Source: Bacillota bacterium
GTDB lineage: Bacteria; Bacillota; Proteinivoracia; UBA4975
Direction: 5' to 3'
Length of the DNA stretch: 7,016 nucleotides
Assembly (NCBI GenBank): GCA_012727415.1
Contig: JAAYHI010000035.1
Location: forward strand, 1-7,016
Position 1 is the first letter of the stretch. The number at the start of each line of letters is the position of its first letter. The notes under the pieces were generated by a model that saw only the letters and a list, made by a program, of their open reading frames with translations, did not search any database and was not told the origin of the DNA. Of the stretch, positions 5,908-7,016 are shown in pieces. A program made the position numbers and the translations under genes.

Positions 5908-7016
5908 TTACGAGCTCACCTTGACCAGGTCTTTTTCTGTAGGGTAGGCAATGCGCTTATGGTAGATGCCTGTAAAAACCTTTACAAAAGCCTGGGAAAT
6001 TTTATTCAGATCCTTCAAAGTAAGGTCGCATTGATCGAGCTGGCCATCAGCTAATTTTTCCCGCACAATTTTGTCAACCATGCCTTCAATGCGGAACTGG
6101 TTGGGCTGGGACAAAGACCGAACTGCCGCTTCAACGGAATCCGCCAGCATAATAATGCCAGCCTCTTTGAACTGGGGCTTAGGCCCTTCATAGCGGAATC
6201 TGTCCTCCAGGAGCTGATCCTTATTGCCCTTTTCCGCCATCGCCCGGTGGTAAAAGAACCCGATGAGAGTTGTGCCGTGGTGTTGTTCAATTATATCTAT
6301 TATTACCGGCGGCAGCTTATATTGCCGTGCCAATTCCACCCCAGAGCGGACATGGGCAGTGAGAATCATGCTGCTCAGGCTGGGAGGGATTTTATCGTGA
6401 GGGTTGTAGCCCTGAAACTGGTTTTCAATAAAAAAGTAAGGCCGCGTCAATTTGCCCAGGTCATGATAGTAGGATCCTACCCGGCATAACACAGGGTCAG
6501 CGCCAACAGCTTCTGCTGCAGCTTCCGCCAGATTCCCCACCATTAGACTGTGGTTGTAAGTTCCTGGTGCCTCCAGTAAGAGGCGCTTCAGGGGCTTTTG
6601 GTTGGGATTGGCCAACTCCAGCAGCCTGACGGAAGTAGTGATTCCAAAGGAAGACTCAAGGAAAGGCAGCAGGCCAATGGCGATTATCGAAGAGATGATG
6701 CCGCTGGCAACGCCCATCGCCAAATCCACCAGCGTTCTCTGCACAGATGTTTCTGTCAAAGCGAGGCCGTTACTGATAAGGGTCAAGCCAATTATGCCCA
6801 CGGCGTTGGCGGCAGATACCAACAAACCTGCCCTGGTCAGATCCGACCTTTGATTGACCTTGGTTACGCTGTAAGCCCCGGCGATACTGCCGATTAATGT
6901 CATCACCAGCACATTGATATCGCTGCCGGCGGTAACAGCAATGACTAGCGACAGGGTGATCCCGAAAATCAGGGACAGATTGACATCAAAGATTATTGTC
7001 AACAGCAGAGTAGCCA
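5908..7016 (-). CDS. pgpH: 7TM-HD cyclic-di-AMP phosphodiesterase PgpH (C-terminal 368 residues; start lies outside the window)
   Basis: The frame is open to the right edge, so only the C-terminal part is present. The visible part begins inside the 7TM region: several hydrophobic segments up to about residue 120, then a cytoplasmic HD-type phosphohydrolase domain. HD motifs, counted from the first complete codon in the window, are the His in GTYNHSL (155), YYHDLGKL with His184-Asp185, TAHV (His221), EQHHGT (His245-His246) and LADSVEAAV with Asp292. These are the expected metal ligands. The family hydrolyses the second messenger c-di-AMP to pApA; the missing N-terminus normally carries an extracytoplasmic 7TMR-HDED domain. 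It ends with KVSS and a TAA at 5910-5908 that touches the ybeY ribosome binding site. A TTG at 7002 is internal, since conserved membrane-segment residues continue upstream. In related genomes phoH usually lies next upstream. Confidence 0.95.
   Translation of the reverse strand, partial: ATLLLTIIFDVNLSLIFGITLSLVIAVTAGSDINVLVMTLIGSIAGAYSVTKVNQRSDLTRAGLLVSAANAVGIIGLTLISNGLALTETSVQRTLVDLAMGVASGIISSIIAIGLLPFLESSFGITTSVRLLELANPNQKPLKRLLLEAPGTYNHSLMVGNLAEAAAEAVGADPVLCRVGSYYHDLGKLTRPYFFIENQFQGYNPHDKIPPSLSSMILTAHVRSGVELARQYKLPPVIIDIIEQHHGTTLIGFFYHRAMAEKGNKDQLLEDRFRYEGPKPQFKEAGIIMLADSVEAAVRSLSQPNQFRIEGMVDKIVREKLADGQLDQCDLTLKDLNKISQAFVKVFTGIYHKRIAYPTEKDLVKVSS

Noticed and set aside
6976..7002. TTG at 7002 as the true start of pgpH
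   Set aside because: The frame stays open to the window edge with hydrophobic ATLLL residues matching the family's membrane segment, and the protein would otherwise lack most of its 7TM and extracytoplasmic parts.

Overview
The window is one compact, leftward (minus-strand) gene cluster and the plus strand carries no believable gene. Read in transcription order, from position 7016 down to 1, it holds the C-terminal part of pgpH (7TM-HD c-di-AMP phosphodiesterase), ybeY (rRNA endonuclease), dgkA (undecaprenol/diacylglycerol kinase family), two tandem DUF881 membrane-anchored paralogs, cdd (cytidine deaminase), era (ribosome-assembly GTPase), recO (recombination mediator), and the N-terminal 312 codons of a strongly divergent glycyl-tRNA synthetase beta-subunit (GlyS)-like protein that runs off the left edge. 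Intergenic gaps are 1 to 32 bases and era/recO overlap. I see no terminator or convincing promoter, so this is most simply the interior of one operon.

The order pgpH-ybeY-dgkA-cdd-era-recO-(glyQ)-glyS is typical of Bacillota, especially Clostridia. Strong purine-rich Shine-Dalgarno sites before most genes, TTG starts, a four-cysteine RecO and a short Gram-positive-type DgkA agree with this. Base composition looks close to balanced. I cannot name a genus; an anaerobic clostridial or deep Bacillota lineage is the best inference.

Most genes are housekeeping: ribosome maturation (ybeY, era), lipid-carrier or lipid phosphorylation (dgkA), c-di-AMP turnover (pgpH), pyrimidine salvage (cdd) and DNA repair (recO). 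Four things depart from the textbook cluster. (1) The gene after recO is a GlyS homolog that has lost the family's signature motifs and an N-terminal block, and no glyQ stands between it and recO. (2) Two DUF881 paralogs with long extra N-terminal regions are inserted between dgkA and cdd. (3) DgkA has Asn at the position of a normally invariant catalytic-site Asp. (4) era has no ATG, GTG or TTG at the correct place; the only start consistent with the family N-terminus and the Shine-Dalgarno site is ATC.
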